From Actinomycetaceae bacterium (GTDB taxonomy: Bacteria; Actinomycetota; Actinomycetes; Actinomycetales; Actinomycetaceae): a stretch of 64,000 nucleotides of DNA. Positions 56,296-64,000 of the stretch are shown here, one piece after another. Below the pieces are notes generated by a model that saw only the letters and a program-made list of their open reading frames with translations, was not told the DNA's origin and made no database searches. The stretch spans positions 1 to 64,000 of the forward strand of contig JAUNVP010000006.1 in the NCBI GenBank assembly GCA_030537615.1, in the 5' to 3' direction. Both the position numbers and the translations under genes were made by a program. Position 1 is the stretch's first letter. Each line of letters begins with the position of its first letter.

Positions 56296-57300
56296 CTAAT
56301 TGCCTCGCCATTGGTGTTGAAAGTACGTTCGAATTGCCTCGCGGGAATACCCCGCCTCAATCATCAAAAAGAGCGCGAGCCGTGCTTTGCGGGCGGACAG
56401 TTGTCCCGTGAGGATAATTCCTCTGCGCACGAGGTCGGATTCGGACCCCACATACCCGTAAAGGGCGCGAGCAGTGCCGGAACGCTCAGTGCGAGAAGCC
56501 ACGACAACGACAAGCCCTTCGTCAACAAAGCGTTCGAGACAATCCGCGAGCGGTGCCGATACGTGACCGACACCTGATCCCGCTACTACGAGGGCATCGA
56601 TTCGTGTCGCATCAACCGTATGCAAAAAGGCTCCGTCTTCCCCAACTGACGCCTCGACGATTGGAATAGAACATGACTCCGATGATGGGCGAGCAAAGCG
56701 TGAGGATCTCGGCGGTGCCGGCCAGAGCATCTCGATAGCTCCCTCACGCACGTAGCCGGCCGGTCCGCGCCCCGGCGACTGAAACGCTTCAAGAGCGTGG
56801 GAGTCATTCTTCACAACTGATGATGCGAGATGGATAGTTTGGTTAAGACAGACGAGAACACCGTAAGACCGCGAATGCTCGCTCGCTGCGCAGATAACGG
56901 CGTCATACAGATTGGCTTCCCCGTCGGCTCCCAAAAGATCAGATGAGCGCATCGCTCCCGTCAGCACGAGCGGTTCGGGGTGATCCCACAGCAGATCAAG
57001 TAAGAATGCCGATTCCTCGAGTGTGTCGGTGCCGTGGGTAAAGACCACCCCTGTTGCTCCTTGCGCAACTTGCTCATTCGCCCATTGGAGTGCGCGCAAC
57101 AGATCGTTGATTGTGATTGACGGAGAGGGCGCTCTCGTCACTGTCGTTGCCACAATTTGCGCGTGTGATTTGATCGCTGGAACAGCCGCGAGCAAATCGT
57201 CGGCTGAGAGTTTGGGAGTAACGGGTTCACCAGGTTGAGGACGCCGCATTGCTATTGTTCCGCCGAGTGCGGCGACCGCGACTACAGGGAGAGTAACCAC
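56296..57300 (-). CDS. Asparaginase (type I/II family)
   Basis: 334 aa. Hydrolyses L-asparagine (possibly also glutamine) to aspartate and ammonia. Active-site motifs: AALGGTIAM (first Thr, about 15) and [17 protein letters not shown] (second Thr and Asp), then LTGAMRSSD. No signal peptide. C-terminal regulatory/dimer region retained ([19 protein letters not shown]). GTG start at 57300, no strong ribosome binding site seen. Confidence 0.88.
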   Translation of the reverse strand: MVTLPVVAVAALGGTIAMRRPQPGEPVTPKLSADDLLAAVPAIKSHAQIVATTVTRAPSPSITINDLLRALQWANEQVAQGATGVVFTHGTDTLEESAFLLDLLWDHPEPLVLTGAMRSSDLLGADGEANLYDAVICAASEHSRSYGVLVCLNQTIHLASSVVKNDSHALEAFQSPGRGPAGYVREGAIEMLWPAPPRSSRFARPSSESCSIPIVEASVGEDGAFLHTVDATRIDALVVAGSGVGHVSAPLADCLERFVDEGLVVVVASRTERSGTARALYGYVGSESDLVRRGIILTGQLSARKARLALFLMIEAGYSREAIRTYFQHQWRGN

Positions 57301-57507
57301 TATGCACCTAGTTTCGTCAATGCCACCTTCGCTGTCAGATTAGCAAAACTTGCGTCGATAAATCTCGTCTAACCGCTATCATTTGGAATCTACCAAGCGG
57401 TCAATCGGGCGTGACGACTACGAGAAGAGACCATTCTCCTAATAAACCGCTCGTGGAAACCACCGAATCAATGAGATAATTGCGGTGTTCCACTATTGGG
57501 AGAAGAA
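57301..57507. promoter_or_regulatory. Divergent promoter region, asparaginase / unknown membrane protein
   Basis: A 207-bp spacer. Toward the right, GATAAT at 57475-57480 is a plausible -10 for the gene at 57508. No clear operator. Confidence 0.35.
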
Positions 57508-58485
57508 ATGACACCTACACTCCAGTTGTCCCATCGCAATAGAATTACGTGGATCGCAATTGTGGTCGTCACCGCACTTGTGATCGGCGGTCATTTTGCT
57601 CTATGGAAAGCGCACGCAAAGTCTCAAGCGACTGAAGTCGCGCGAATCGATTGTCAAACAGTAACTTCTCTGGTCGAGAGGGAAGTGAAAACCGCGAGGA
57701 CTGCTCTCAGTAGTGCAGATAAAGAAACCACCAATAGAGAGTGGACTACTCTCAACGAGCTTCTCAATAATGTTCCCGAATGCAATGAAGCGGCAGATTC
57801 GGCAACGATGCGAACCGAGATTCACGCGATGCGCGCTTATCCCACACAACTTCAACAGGCGAAAGACGACCTATTGTCGGCCGGAGAGTCGGTTGAGTGG
57901 TCCACCGTCGAAGAAGAACGGGATAAAGTCGTCGCCGAAGCAGAGGAACTGCTGACTGAGAATTCTGAGTTGATAGACAACCTCAGTGAGGAAGACTATG
58001 AGAATCCCCTAGTCGCGGCCGTTGCCGAAGCGTACGAACAGATTAAGGTCCACATCGAACTCACAAAAGCAAGCGCGAGTATCGCCACGGTACAGGAAAC
58101 CACTGATCAGTTGCGCTCCTATATTGAAACGTTGCGCGTGGCCCTGGAGGAATATAACGCGAACCAAGAAAGCGACGATGAGAGCATCTCACCGGAGCCT
58201 CCACGAGTTGAGCGTCCCTCTCCTGTTCGACGCCAGAGAAGTCAGTCGAACTATTATCGTCCTCCGTCAGTGACGCCAAATCCTCCCAGCCAAAATGGGG
58301 GGTCGTCGAGTACACCGGCACCGTCGGATTCCTCTACGTCTACCCCCAGCTCACCCGCCACTCAAGCTCCTGAGCCTTCCCAAAACTCCACTGACGTGCC
58401 GGATCCAGCTCCGGAGCCCAATCCCCAACCTGACCCACCAGCCACTTCGGATCCTGGTGTCGGGGACAACACCGACACACCCTAG
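57508..58485 (+). CDS. Membrane-anchored protein with coiled-coil and Pro/Ser-rich tail, unknown
   Basis: 325 aa. Cytoplasmic N-terminus, a single span at about 18-34 (IAIVVVTALVIGGHFAL), then an extracytoplasmic acidic helical region (about 45-225) rich in Glu/Ala heptad-like stretches, and a Ser/Pro/Thr-rich tail (230-325). Two Cys (about 49 and 92) may form a disulfide. No family recognised. ATG 57508 has GGGAG 6 nt upstream. The small membrane gene follows 12 bp later. Confidence 0.75.
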   Translation: MTPTLQLSHRNRITWIAIVVVTALVIGGHFALWKAHAKSQATEVARIDCQTVTSLVEREVKTARTALSSADKETTNREWTTLNELLNNVPECNEAADSATMRTEIHAMRAYPTQLQQAKDDLLSAGESVEWSTVEEERDKVVAEAEELLTENSELIDNLSEEDYENPLVAAVAEAYEQIKVHIELTKASASIATVQETTDQLRSYIETLRVALEEYNANQESDDESISPEPPRVERPSPVRRQRSQSNYYRPPSVTPNPPSQNGGSSSTPAPSDSSTSTPSSPATQAPEPSQNSTDVPDPAPEPNPQPDPPATSDPGVGDNTDTP

Positions 58486-58497
58486 GACACAATCACC

Positions 58498-58710
58498 ATG
58501 GATAATTTCCGAGGAATGCCCGCACCGACTGAAAAACAGCTCACTCCAGCCGTCATTATCCTCGTCACCATAGCAATAGCAATGATCTTGTTCATCATCG
58601 GTAGCGTTATTTCAGTCATTATCGGATTGGCTACGTTCGATTCATTCGACGATGAAGTGAACGATACACGAGTCGTCTCCGTAACGACACAATTTGAGAG
58701 CGTTGGCTAA
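58498..58710 (+). CDS. Small membrane protein, unknown
   Basis: 70 aa. Two short regions around one strongly hydrophobic segment (about 18-44, PAVIILVTIAIAMILFIIGSV start), acidic tail. Probably in one operon with the gene before it. No homologue recognised. Confidence 0.6.
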   Translation: MDNFRGMPAPTEKQLTPAVIILVTIAIAMILFIIGSVISVIIGLATFDSFDDEVNDTRVVSVTTQFESVG

Positions 58711-58745
58711 AACCGCCTTATTAGTCGATTTACGGCTGGTTACAG

Positions 58746-58818
58746 TGCCCCCGAGACGATTCGAACGTCCGACACCCGCTTTAGGAGAGCGGTGCTCTAT
58801 CCCCTGAGCTACGAGGGC
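58746..58818 (-). tRNA. tRNA-Arg (anticodon CCT)
   Basis: 73 nt. Acceptor GCCCTCG pairs with CGGGGGC (one G-T), discriminator A. D arm TAGCTCAGGGGATAGAGCA, anticodon stem CCGCT/AGCGG with loop CTCCTAA (anticodon CCT), T arm GGACGTTCGAATCGTCT. CCA not encoded. Confidence 0.95.
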
Positions 58819-58870
58819 AAGTGGTCCCAGCTTACAACAGCGTCACGCCCAACAAATAACTCATCGAGAC

Positions 58871-59950
58871 TCAGCGAAATGCGCGCGCATACTGCGGAGG
58901 TACGTAGTTAATAGTGGCGCGGAGATCCCGAGCGGCCCGCAGGCCAAAATGAGGGTCACGGAGAATCTCGCGCCCCACGAGAACAACGTCAGCAAGGCCC
59001 GTGAGGACAATTTGTTCGGCCTGCTGAGGTTGAGTAATCAAGCCAACCGTCGCCGTTGGAACCCCCGTCACCTCGCGGATTGCGGTGGCTATCGGAACGA
59101 GATATCCCGGCCCAGCCGAGACGGAGACTTTCGATACGTTTCCTCCTGCTGACACATCGATGAGATCGACACCGAGGTCTTTAAGCCAACGGACGATCTC
59201 AATCGTCTCCTCAACGGTTAAGCCCCCATCGGTCCAATCAGTGGCGGAGACTCGTACGAGAAGCGGCATTTCAGTCGAGATACGGGCTCGAATTCCTTCG
59301 ACGACCTGCAAGAGAAAACGGGCCCGGTTTTCGATCGATCCGCCGTATGTGTCCTCTCGGCTATTCGACAATGGTGACAAAAACTCATGAAGCAGGTATC
59401 CGTGTGCCGCGTGGATTTCAATAAAATCAAAACCAACACGCTCGGCACGCACCGCTGCGTCAATGAACGCTTGAGTCAAGCGCTGGATATCGTCAACGCT
59501 CAGTTCTCGCGGCTCAGCGTAACCCGGATATGCGGCAGCCGACGGCGCTACCGGTTGCCAGCCACCGTGCTCGGAAGGAATTGGGCCTGAATCTGATTCT
59601 CCCCACGCTCGATAGACCCCACTTTTGCGACCAGCATGAGCGATTTGTACACCGACCTTCGCCCCGTGACTGTGAACTATCTGTACCAAAGGGGCAAAAC
59701 TTGTTTCTTGCTCCGAGTTCCACAGGCCCAAATCGTGCGGGGTAATCCGCCCCTCAGGGCTAACCGCTGTGGCTTCAACGATGATGCTACCAACGCCGCC
59801 TCGTGCAATAGCCCCGTAGTGGACCAGGTGCCAGTCTCCGACCATGCCGTCGCGGTTTTCAGCAGAGTACTGACACATGGGTGGCACCCACAGCCGATTT
59901 CTAAACTCGACCGATCGTAAAGTGATTGGATGAAATAGTGCCGGCGTCAC
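58871..59950 (-). CDS. NADH:flavin oxidoreductase, Old Yellow Enzyme family (YqjM-like)
   Basis: 359 aa, FMN-binding (beta/alpha)8 barrel. YqjM-type motifs: PPMCQYSAENRDG (redox-tuning Cys), QIAHAGRKS, EIHAAHGYLLHEFLSPLSN (substrate His pair), YGGSIENRARF and VGREILRDPHFGLRAA. Reduces alpha/beta-unsaturated carbonyls. GTG 59950 preferred: AGGAG lies 6 nt upstream. The longer frame to 59974 has no support. Confidence 0.93.
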   Translation of the reverse strand: MTPALFHPITLRSVEFRNRLWVPPMCQYSAENRDGMVGDWHLVHYGAIARGGVGSIIVEATAVSPEGRITPHDLGLWNSEQETSFAPLVQIVHSHGAKVGVQIAHAGRKSGVYRAWGESDSGPIPSEHGGWQPVAPSAAAYPGYAEPRELSVDDIQRLTQAFIDAAVRAERVGFDFIEIHAAHGYLLHEFLSPLSNSREDTYGGSIENRARFLLQVVEGIRARISTEMPLLVRVSATDWTDGGLTVEETIEIVRWLKDLGVDLIDVSAGGNVSKVSVSAGPGYLVPIATAIREVTGVPTATVGLITQPQQAEQIVLTGLADVVLVGREILRDPHFGLRAARDLRATINYVPPQYARAFR

Positions 59951-60020
59951 GACAGCTCCTCTCAATGGACTCACTACGACTGTACTCGCTTACCGCACAT
60001 AAGAGGCGTATCGTTCACAT

Positions 60021-60305
60021 ATGGCTACATTCATTGTTGAATACACGTACGATCCGAGTCGGGCAACGGAGATGGACGAGGTCCGTCCCGCCCATCGCGC
60101 ACACCTGTCAAAACTGCACGACGCAGGCATTATCCGGCTCGTTGGCTCATGGAAAGATCCTGCACCGGGAGCCCTCATCATTATCGAGGCCGACAGTAGC
60201 GAAGGCGCTTTACAAGCTCTCAACGAGGATCCATTTTATATTGCTGGCTTCATTAAGAACCGAGACGCGCACCCCTACACGATCGTGTTCGGAGAGCTGG
60301 CGTAA
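60021..60305 (+). CDS. YciI family protein
   Basis: 94 aa. Ferredoxin-like fold with the conserved His/Asp pair (RPAHRAHLSKLHDAG, LNEDPF) of the YciI/YCII family. Function not established. A -10-like CGTATCGT is close to the ATG, so the transcript may be leaderless. Confidence 0.85.
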   Translation: MATFIVEYTYDPSRATEMDEVRPAHRAHLSKLHDAGIIRLVGSWKDPAPGALIIIEADSSEGALQALNEDPFYIAGFIKNRDAHPYTIVFGELA

Positions 60306-60340
60306 GGAGTTCCCTCCACTCTCCAGGCGGTCTTTACGCT

Positions 60341-61270
60341 CTAGCGACGTTCCCACGCGGTTGTTGGTGACGGGTCATCACTTTCCCTGCGTGATGGCAC
60401 AACCATCACCGGACAGGTCGAGTGCGCAAGAACAGTTTGCGAAGTTGATCCGAGGAGCAAACCTTGGAAACCGCCGCGCCCACGATTCCCGACGACCACG
60501 AGGTCGACCGCCGTGGAGAATTCTGTCAACAGGGCCGCCGCAGAGCCATCGAGTACGTGGCGATTGACTTTCACGTCACGGCCCGCAACCGCTTCTTCGA
60601 CGGCAGAGTTGAGTCCTTTCAGCATGTCAGCAGTTAACGCATCGCGATCAACAGCTGCCGGTAGCCATGCCAGCATCCCTGATCCCGAAGCAATCGGAAC
60701 TGCCCCAACCGCAGTCAGATCGCGGGCTTTCCATGTAACAGCCTCATCGACTGCTTTCTTAAGCGCTGCTGAGGCGACCTCCGAGCCATCGACTCCGACC
60801 ACGATGCGTTCAACGGGCGTGAACGGTGAGCCTGAGGTATGTTTCGGAACCACAACGACCGGGCACTTCGAGTGTGCCGGGAGTGCGGAGGAAACCGTAC
60901 CGAGGAGACGATCAGCAAAACCGCCCCCTCCACGCGAGCCGACGACGATCATGTCGACTTCTTGAGACATTTCCACCATCACGCCTGCGGCGTCACCCGG
61001 TTCTGTCGATCCCGTGACTTTCACGCCGCTTTTCTTCACCCGTGCAACCGCTTCGTTGACGGCTCGCTGCGCACCCTCTTTTAAGGCATCGTCGTCGAGT
61101 GCGGCATACCCTCCATCGAGAGCCGCCGCGCTGTATGAGGCGAGAGCATACGTACAGATGATATGAACCATGGAGTCATCACAAGCCGCTCGCGCAGTCG
61201 CCCAATCAACCGCGTTATATGCCTCCGCTGATCCGTCCACACCAACTAAAATCACATGTTGTCTCGACAT
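60341..61270 (-). CDS. Universal stress protein, two tandem domains
   Basis: 309 aa. Domain 1 (about 4-145): VGVDGSAEAYNAVDWA and the ATP loop VVGSRGGGGFADRLLGTVSS. Domain 2 (about 155-300): VGVDGSEVASAALKKAV and VVGNRGRGGFQGLLLGSTSQ. ATP-binding type, like mycobacterial double-domain USPs. ATG 61270 has AGGAGGA 6 nt upstream. Confidence 0.94.
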   Translation of the reverse strand: MSRQHVILVGVDGSAEAYNAVDWATARAACDDSMVHIICTYALASYSAAALDGGYAALDDDALKEGAQRAVNEAVARVKKSGVKVTGSTEPGDAAGVMVEMSQEVDMIVVGSRGGGGFADRLLGTVSSALPAHSKCPVVVVPKHTSGSPFTPVERIVVGVDGSEVASAALKKAVDEAVTWKARDLTAVGAVPIASGSGMLAWLPAAVDRDALTADMLKGLNSAVEEAVAGRDVKVNRHVLDGSAAALLTEFSTAVDLVVVGNRGRGGFQGLLLGSTSQTVLAHSTCPVMVVPSRRESDDPSPTTAWERR

Positions 61271-61371
61271 CTGTCCTCCTAATCCGATACCACTATTTTG
61301 CCTTCGTTTTGATCGCATCGGAGCAAAATCAGAGTTCTAGATCACATTTACAATAGCGAAAATGCCAACAT

Positions 61372-61408
61372 AGCAAAAGGCCCGAGCGTTCAGCTCGGGC
61401 CTTTTGCT
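61372..61408 (-). terminator. Terminator after NlpC/P60 gene
   Basis: AGCAAAAGGCCCGAG / CTCGGGCCTTTTGCT, a perfect 15-bp stem with loop CGTTCAG, 7 nt after the stop of the hydrolase gene. Confidence 0.88.
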
Positions 61409-61415
61409 AAAAGAC

Positions 61416-62159
61416 TTAAAGTCGGACGAAATAGTACGCGCTACCGTAAACCGGTACGTACTCGACGCTCCGCCCCGGGCGTGGTGCATGGATCATCATG
61501 CCGTTGCCGGCGTAAATGCCGATATGCCCGTGCGGGTAGTACACAAGATCACCAGGTTGAGCGGCGGAACCCGGAATTGATGTTCCGCTTGCCGCGATGC
61601 CTGAAGCACCATGCGGGAGTGAGTACCCCAACTGTGCGTACACGTACTGCACGAGACCCGAGCAGTCGAATCCTGCCGGAGACGCTCCGCCCCATACATA
61701 GGGGACACCGAGGTACTGGCTAGCAATGCCAACAGCACCGCCAGCACTTGCGTTTGGAATGGCCTGCTGAACACTGGCTGCCGGACGGCTACCGCGATCG
61801 GCAGCTCCTCCACGAGCGGCAACTTCCTCAACGACCTCAACAACTGGAGCTGCGGCCTCGACGGAGATTTCATCGCCGGCCGTCCACTCCAGATCCTTCG
61901 GAGCAGTGACCGTCGGATTGACTGCAACAGGGGTAGCGGTGTTGGGGCCGGTGACAGCCGCCAACGACTTCGGAGTCACATCAATCGTGGATTCCGGGGC
62001 TGCGGTTGCGATCCCTCCACTGAGCACTGTCAGTGCGATACCAGTAACTGAAGTAGCGGCTACACCGCGAACCGGGTTGAAATTATCGGTGATATCGGTC
62101 AGTGGTGTTACTGGACGGCAGGCCCTGCGATGACGAGCCTGAATCTTCTTTTTGGCCAC
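61416..62159 (-). CDS. NlpC/P60 family cell-wall hydrolase
   Basis: 247 aa. N-terminal basic region, then a hydrophobic segment (about 33-55, ending ATAAPE, a likely signal cleavage). Ala/Val-rich linker (56-140). C-terminal NlpC/P60 peptidase with Cys166 in PAGFDCSGLVQYVY, His212 in PHGHIGIYAG and His224. Cleaves peptidoglycan stem peptides. Start: GTG 62159 with AAGGAG 7 nt upstream, immediately after the riboswitch. Regulated by the ydaO-type leader. Confidence 0.92.
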   Translation of the reverse strand: MAKKKIQARHRRACRPVTPLTDITDNFNPVRGVAATSVTGIALTVLSGGIATAAPESTIDVTPKSLAAVTGPNTATPVAVNPTVTAPKDLEWTAGDEISVEAAAPVVEVVEEVAARGGAADRGSRPAASVQQAIPNASAGGAVGIASQYLGVPYVWGGASPAGFDCSGLVQYVYAQLGYSLPHGASGIAASGTSIPGSAAQPGDLVYYPHGHIGIYAGNGMMIHAPRPGRSVEYVPVYGSAYYFVRL

Positions 62160-62172
62160 AACGTTCTCCTTG

Positions 62173-62300
62173 AGACCTACGAGGTGAGCTGTCGGGTTAG
62201 AGATGGAGCATCTCCGCCGCTTTCGCGACTTCACCCCAAGGGACGTATCCCGGGAATCTGGTTCCCCCGCACTCCATCTACTAAATTTTCACGGCTGAAA
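62173..62300 (-). promoter_or_regulatory. ydaO/yuaA riboswitch (cyclic di-AMP sensing)
   Basis: On the minus strand the leader contains the consensus elements of the ydaO motif in order: GGGGGAACC, GGGGTGAAG, a GCGAAAGCGG stem, and CCCGACAGCTCACCTCGTAGG just before the hydrolase. Rfam-type ydaO/c-di-AMP riboswitches often precede cell-wall hydrolase genes in Actinobacteria. Boundaries are approximate. Confidence 0.85.
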
Positions 62301-62431
62301 CTCAATGGAGATGGAGTTTGGTCTCATCGAGCTAGTCGAACTAAATACAGTCCAACCACGCCTAACTCTATACGAGCGCTCCTCTAATGTCACGTATTGA
62401 TAACGCGAATGTGTCACGATGCACTGGCGCG

Positions 62432-63124
62432 CTATGTCCGCGCAACAAACAGATGCGCCTCCATCCACGTGGGAATGGTTGCAACCTGGCTCGAACGGGC
62501 TTTCCCTTCCTGAGATTTGAGTTCGCAGGAGGATTTCCAAAAAGTGACCGAGATATGGTCACCGCGGCGCAATCCCAGGGCGGCAAACGCCTGCATGGTC
62601 AGAGGATCCGCTTGGATTGGTTCCCCGATGCGTACGACAGAGAGGTTGTCAATCACATCACCGTCAGCCGTTTCCTGACGGATCTGCGCGATTGGCATTT
62701 CGCTTTTTTCGCGCTCCCCTTTCCCCGGAACTGGGTTGCCATACGGATCCAAAGAGGGAGAGTCGAGGATCTCAAGCAAGCGCTCTTCCACCTGATCGGA
62801 CATGACGTGCTCCCAGCGGCAGGCCTCGTCGTGAACCAGCTCCCACTCGAGTCCGATGATGTCAATGAGCAGACGCTCGGCTAGACGATGCTTCCGCATG
62901 ACTTCAGTCGCGATAGCTGAGCCCTTGTCAGTCAAGTTCAGCTTACGATCATCACCTACGACGACCAGTCCGTCTCGTTCCATGCGCGCGATCGTTTGGG
63001 ACACGGTTGGCCCCGAGTGGCCGAGTCGCTCAACAATGCGCGCACGCATCGGAACAATGTCATCTTCGATCAGTTCGTAGATCGTCTTCAAATACATTTC
63101 AGTCGTATCAATGAGGTCGCCCAC
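62432..63124 (-). CDS. DtxR/MntR-family metal-dependent regulator
   Basis: 230 aa. N-terminal winged HTH with [46 protein letters not shown], and metal-binding residues of DtxR type in [35 protein letters not shown] (Cys-His-Glu). C-terminal FeoA/SH3-like domain (about 150-225). GTG 63124 has AAGGGAG 6 nt upstream; the longer frame begins with TTG 63139. Upstream of the metal-responsive NlpC gene and divergent from serC. Confidence 0.92.
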   Translation of the reverse strand: MGDLIDTTEMYLKTIYELIEDDIVPMRARIVERLGHSGPTVSQTIARMERDGLVVVGDDRKLNLTDKGSAIATEVMRKHRLAERLLIDIIGLEWELVHDEACRWEHVMSDQVEERLLEILDSPSLDPYGNPVPGKGEREKSEMPIAQIRQETADGDVIDNLSVVRIGEPIQADPLTMQAFAALGLRRGDHISVTFWKSSCELKSQEGKARSSQVATIPTWMEAHLFVART

Positions 63125-63285
63125 CGTGACTCCCTTCAAATCAGTTCACTACACTAAACATGCCATAAATCACGGTCTAATACGCGGCGGAACCGCTCGG
63201 TCTTATCAACCAATTTCGGAGTCTCGAAATTTCGCCAGGTGACCCGTGGTGAAATTGGGTAAGAAACCGCGTTAAATTCGTGTTT

Positions 63286-64000
63286 ATGAGCATTGAATTC
63301 CAGATTCCAGCCGATTTGCTTCCCGACGATGGTCGTTTCGGATCCGGCCCATCGAAAGTACGCGTGGGTCAAACGGACGAGATTTCCCGCCGCAATACGC
63401 CAAATGGACGTCACCTAATTGTCGGGACCTCCCATCGGCAAGCTCCAGTCAAAGATGTTGTCGCAGACATTCGCGCAATGATTATCGAACTGTTTGCCGC
63501 TCCCGACGGCTATGAAGTTGCCTTGGGAAACGGCGGTTCCACAGCGTTCTGGGCGATCGCAGCGACCTCCTTGATTCAGCACCGGAGTGCGCACGCTGCT
63601 TTCGGTGAGTTTGGACAGAAATTTGTTGATGAAGCCGCACGAGCCCCGCATCTCGAAGCTCCCGTGCTCTTCTCAGCCGAAGCGGGACAACTCGCTACAG
63701 TCCAGCCAACCGATGGGGTTGATGCATACGCGTGGCCCCAGCATGAAACGTCGACGGGGGTCCTTTCCCCGGTCAAGCGCATTACCACCGATGCGCTCAT
63801 GCTCGTCGATGCGACGTCGATTGCGGGTGGGATTGAGGTCGATATAGCTCAGACGGACGCCTACTATTTCGCGCCTCAAAAGTGTTTCGGTTCCGACGGT
63901 GGACTGTGGCTAGCCTTCCTCTCCCCGGCAGCACAAGAACGTGCACGTGAGCTTCACGAGGCCACCGACCGCTGGATGCCGCAGATCCTCGACCTGTCAA
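63286..64000 (+). CDS. serC: Phosphoserine aminotransferase, 5' part (partial)
   Basis: 238 codons open to the right edge with no stop, so the gene is cut by the window. PLP enzyme of serine synthesis, converting 3-phosphohydroxypyruvate to phosphoserine. Seen: FGSGPSKVRVGQ, HLIVGTSHRQAPVKDVVADI, ALGNGGSTAFWAIA, HETSTGVLSPV, MLVDATSIAGGIEVD (PLP Asp) and the Schiff-base Lys in YYFAPQKCFGSDGG. These match the actinobacterial type. Confidence 0.93.
   Translation, partial: MSIEFQIPADLLPDDGRFGSGPSKVRVGQTDEISRRNTPNGRHLIVGTSHRQAPVKDVVADIRAMIIELFAAPDGYEVALGNGGSTAFWAIAATSLIQHRSAHAAFGEFGQKFVDEAARAPHLEAPVLFSAEAGQLATVQPTDGVDAYAWPQHETSTGVLSPVKRITTDALMLVDATSIAGGIEVDIAQTDAYYFAPQKCFGSDGGLWLAFLSPAAQERARELHEATDRWMPQILDLS

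Overview
The window is about 64 kb of bacterial chromosome from a moderately GC-rich actinobacterium. Several features support this: an actinobacterial-type 16S rRNA 5' end, a monomeric NADP isocitrate dehydrogenase, the galU - gephyrin-like glp - rimJ-type acetyltransferase - glpR order, System II (ResBC/CcdA) cytochrome c maturation, and a c-di-AMP (ydaO-type) leader before an NlpC/P60 hydrolase. The mix of host-facing proteins (serpin lipoprotein, protein-arginine deiminase, HpPgdA-like deacetylase) with anaerobic respiration suggests a host-associated facultative anaerobe, perhaps of the Actinomycetaceae. That placement is inference only.

Layout. 1-503: 5' end of a leftward 16S rRNA gene with a T-rich leader and two tandem promoters. 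504-4865: an LssY_C membrane protein, a DUF1846 protein and lactaldehyde reductase (fucO). 4879-9327: a near-complete sugar PTS in two genes, an EIIA-HPr-EI fusion and an EIIBC with an extra degenerate EIIB. 9935-23202: a large carbohydrate/phosphoester locus. It holds a PfkB kinase, a LamG-bearing metallophosphoesterase, an ABC sugar importer without its own ATPase, a DeoR regulator, GH4 and GH38 glycosidases, an alkaline-phosphatase-superfamily phosphodiesterase, a HAD phosphatase and an inositol-monophosphatase-like enzyme. I infer a pathway that imports and dismantles a phosphorylated mannoside, possibly inositol-linked. 23365-26909: a protein-arginine deiminase with an LPXTG-type sorting signal at its N-terminus, convergent with a serpin lipoprotein. 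26955-27437: two copies of a dispersed inverted repeat (a third lies at 10.9 kb) and tRNA-Ala. 27582-38502: glpR, acetyltransferase, glp, galU, 5-FTHF cyclo-ligase, SAF protein, mscL, a small conserved gene, a giant helicase-like protein whose Walker A is destroyed, and a lipoprotein.

38503-44786: one leftward operon for nitrite ammonification, nrfH-nrfA-TPR-ccdA-resB-ccsA-tlpA, so the cytochrome c nitrite reductase and the machinery that attaches its haems are encoded together. 45221-47440: icd. 47545-53230: a two-component system followed by an AfuABC/FbpABC-type ABC importer with phased direct repeats before it. 53356-55345: an ArsR metalloregulator and two cation diffusion facilitators. 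55371-57300: HpPgdA-like deacetylase and asparaginase. 57508-58710: two unrecognised membrane proteins, then tRNA-Arg. 58871-64000: Old Yellow Enzyme, YciI protein, universal stress protein, NlpC/P60 hydrolase with its riboswitch, a DtxR regulator, and serC, which runs off the right edge.

Limits: functions come from reading motifs and recalled family patterns; no database search was run. Start codons were moved from the longest frame where a good ribosome binding site or signal peptide demanded it.
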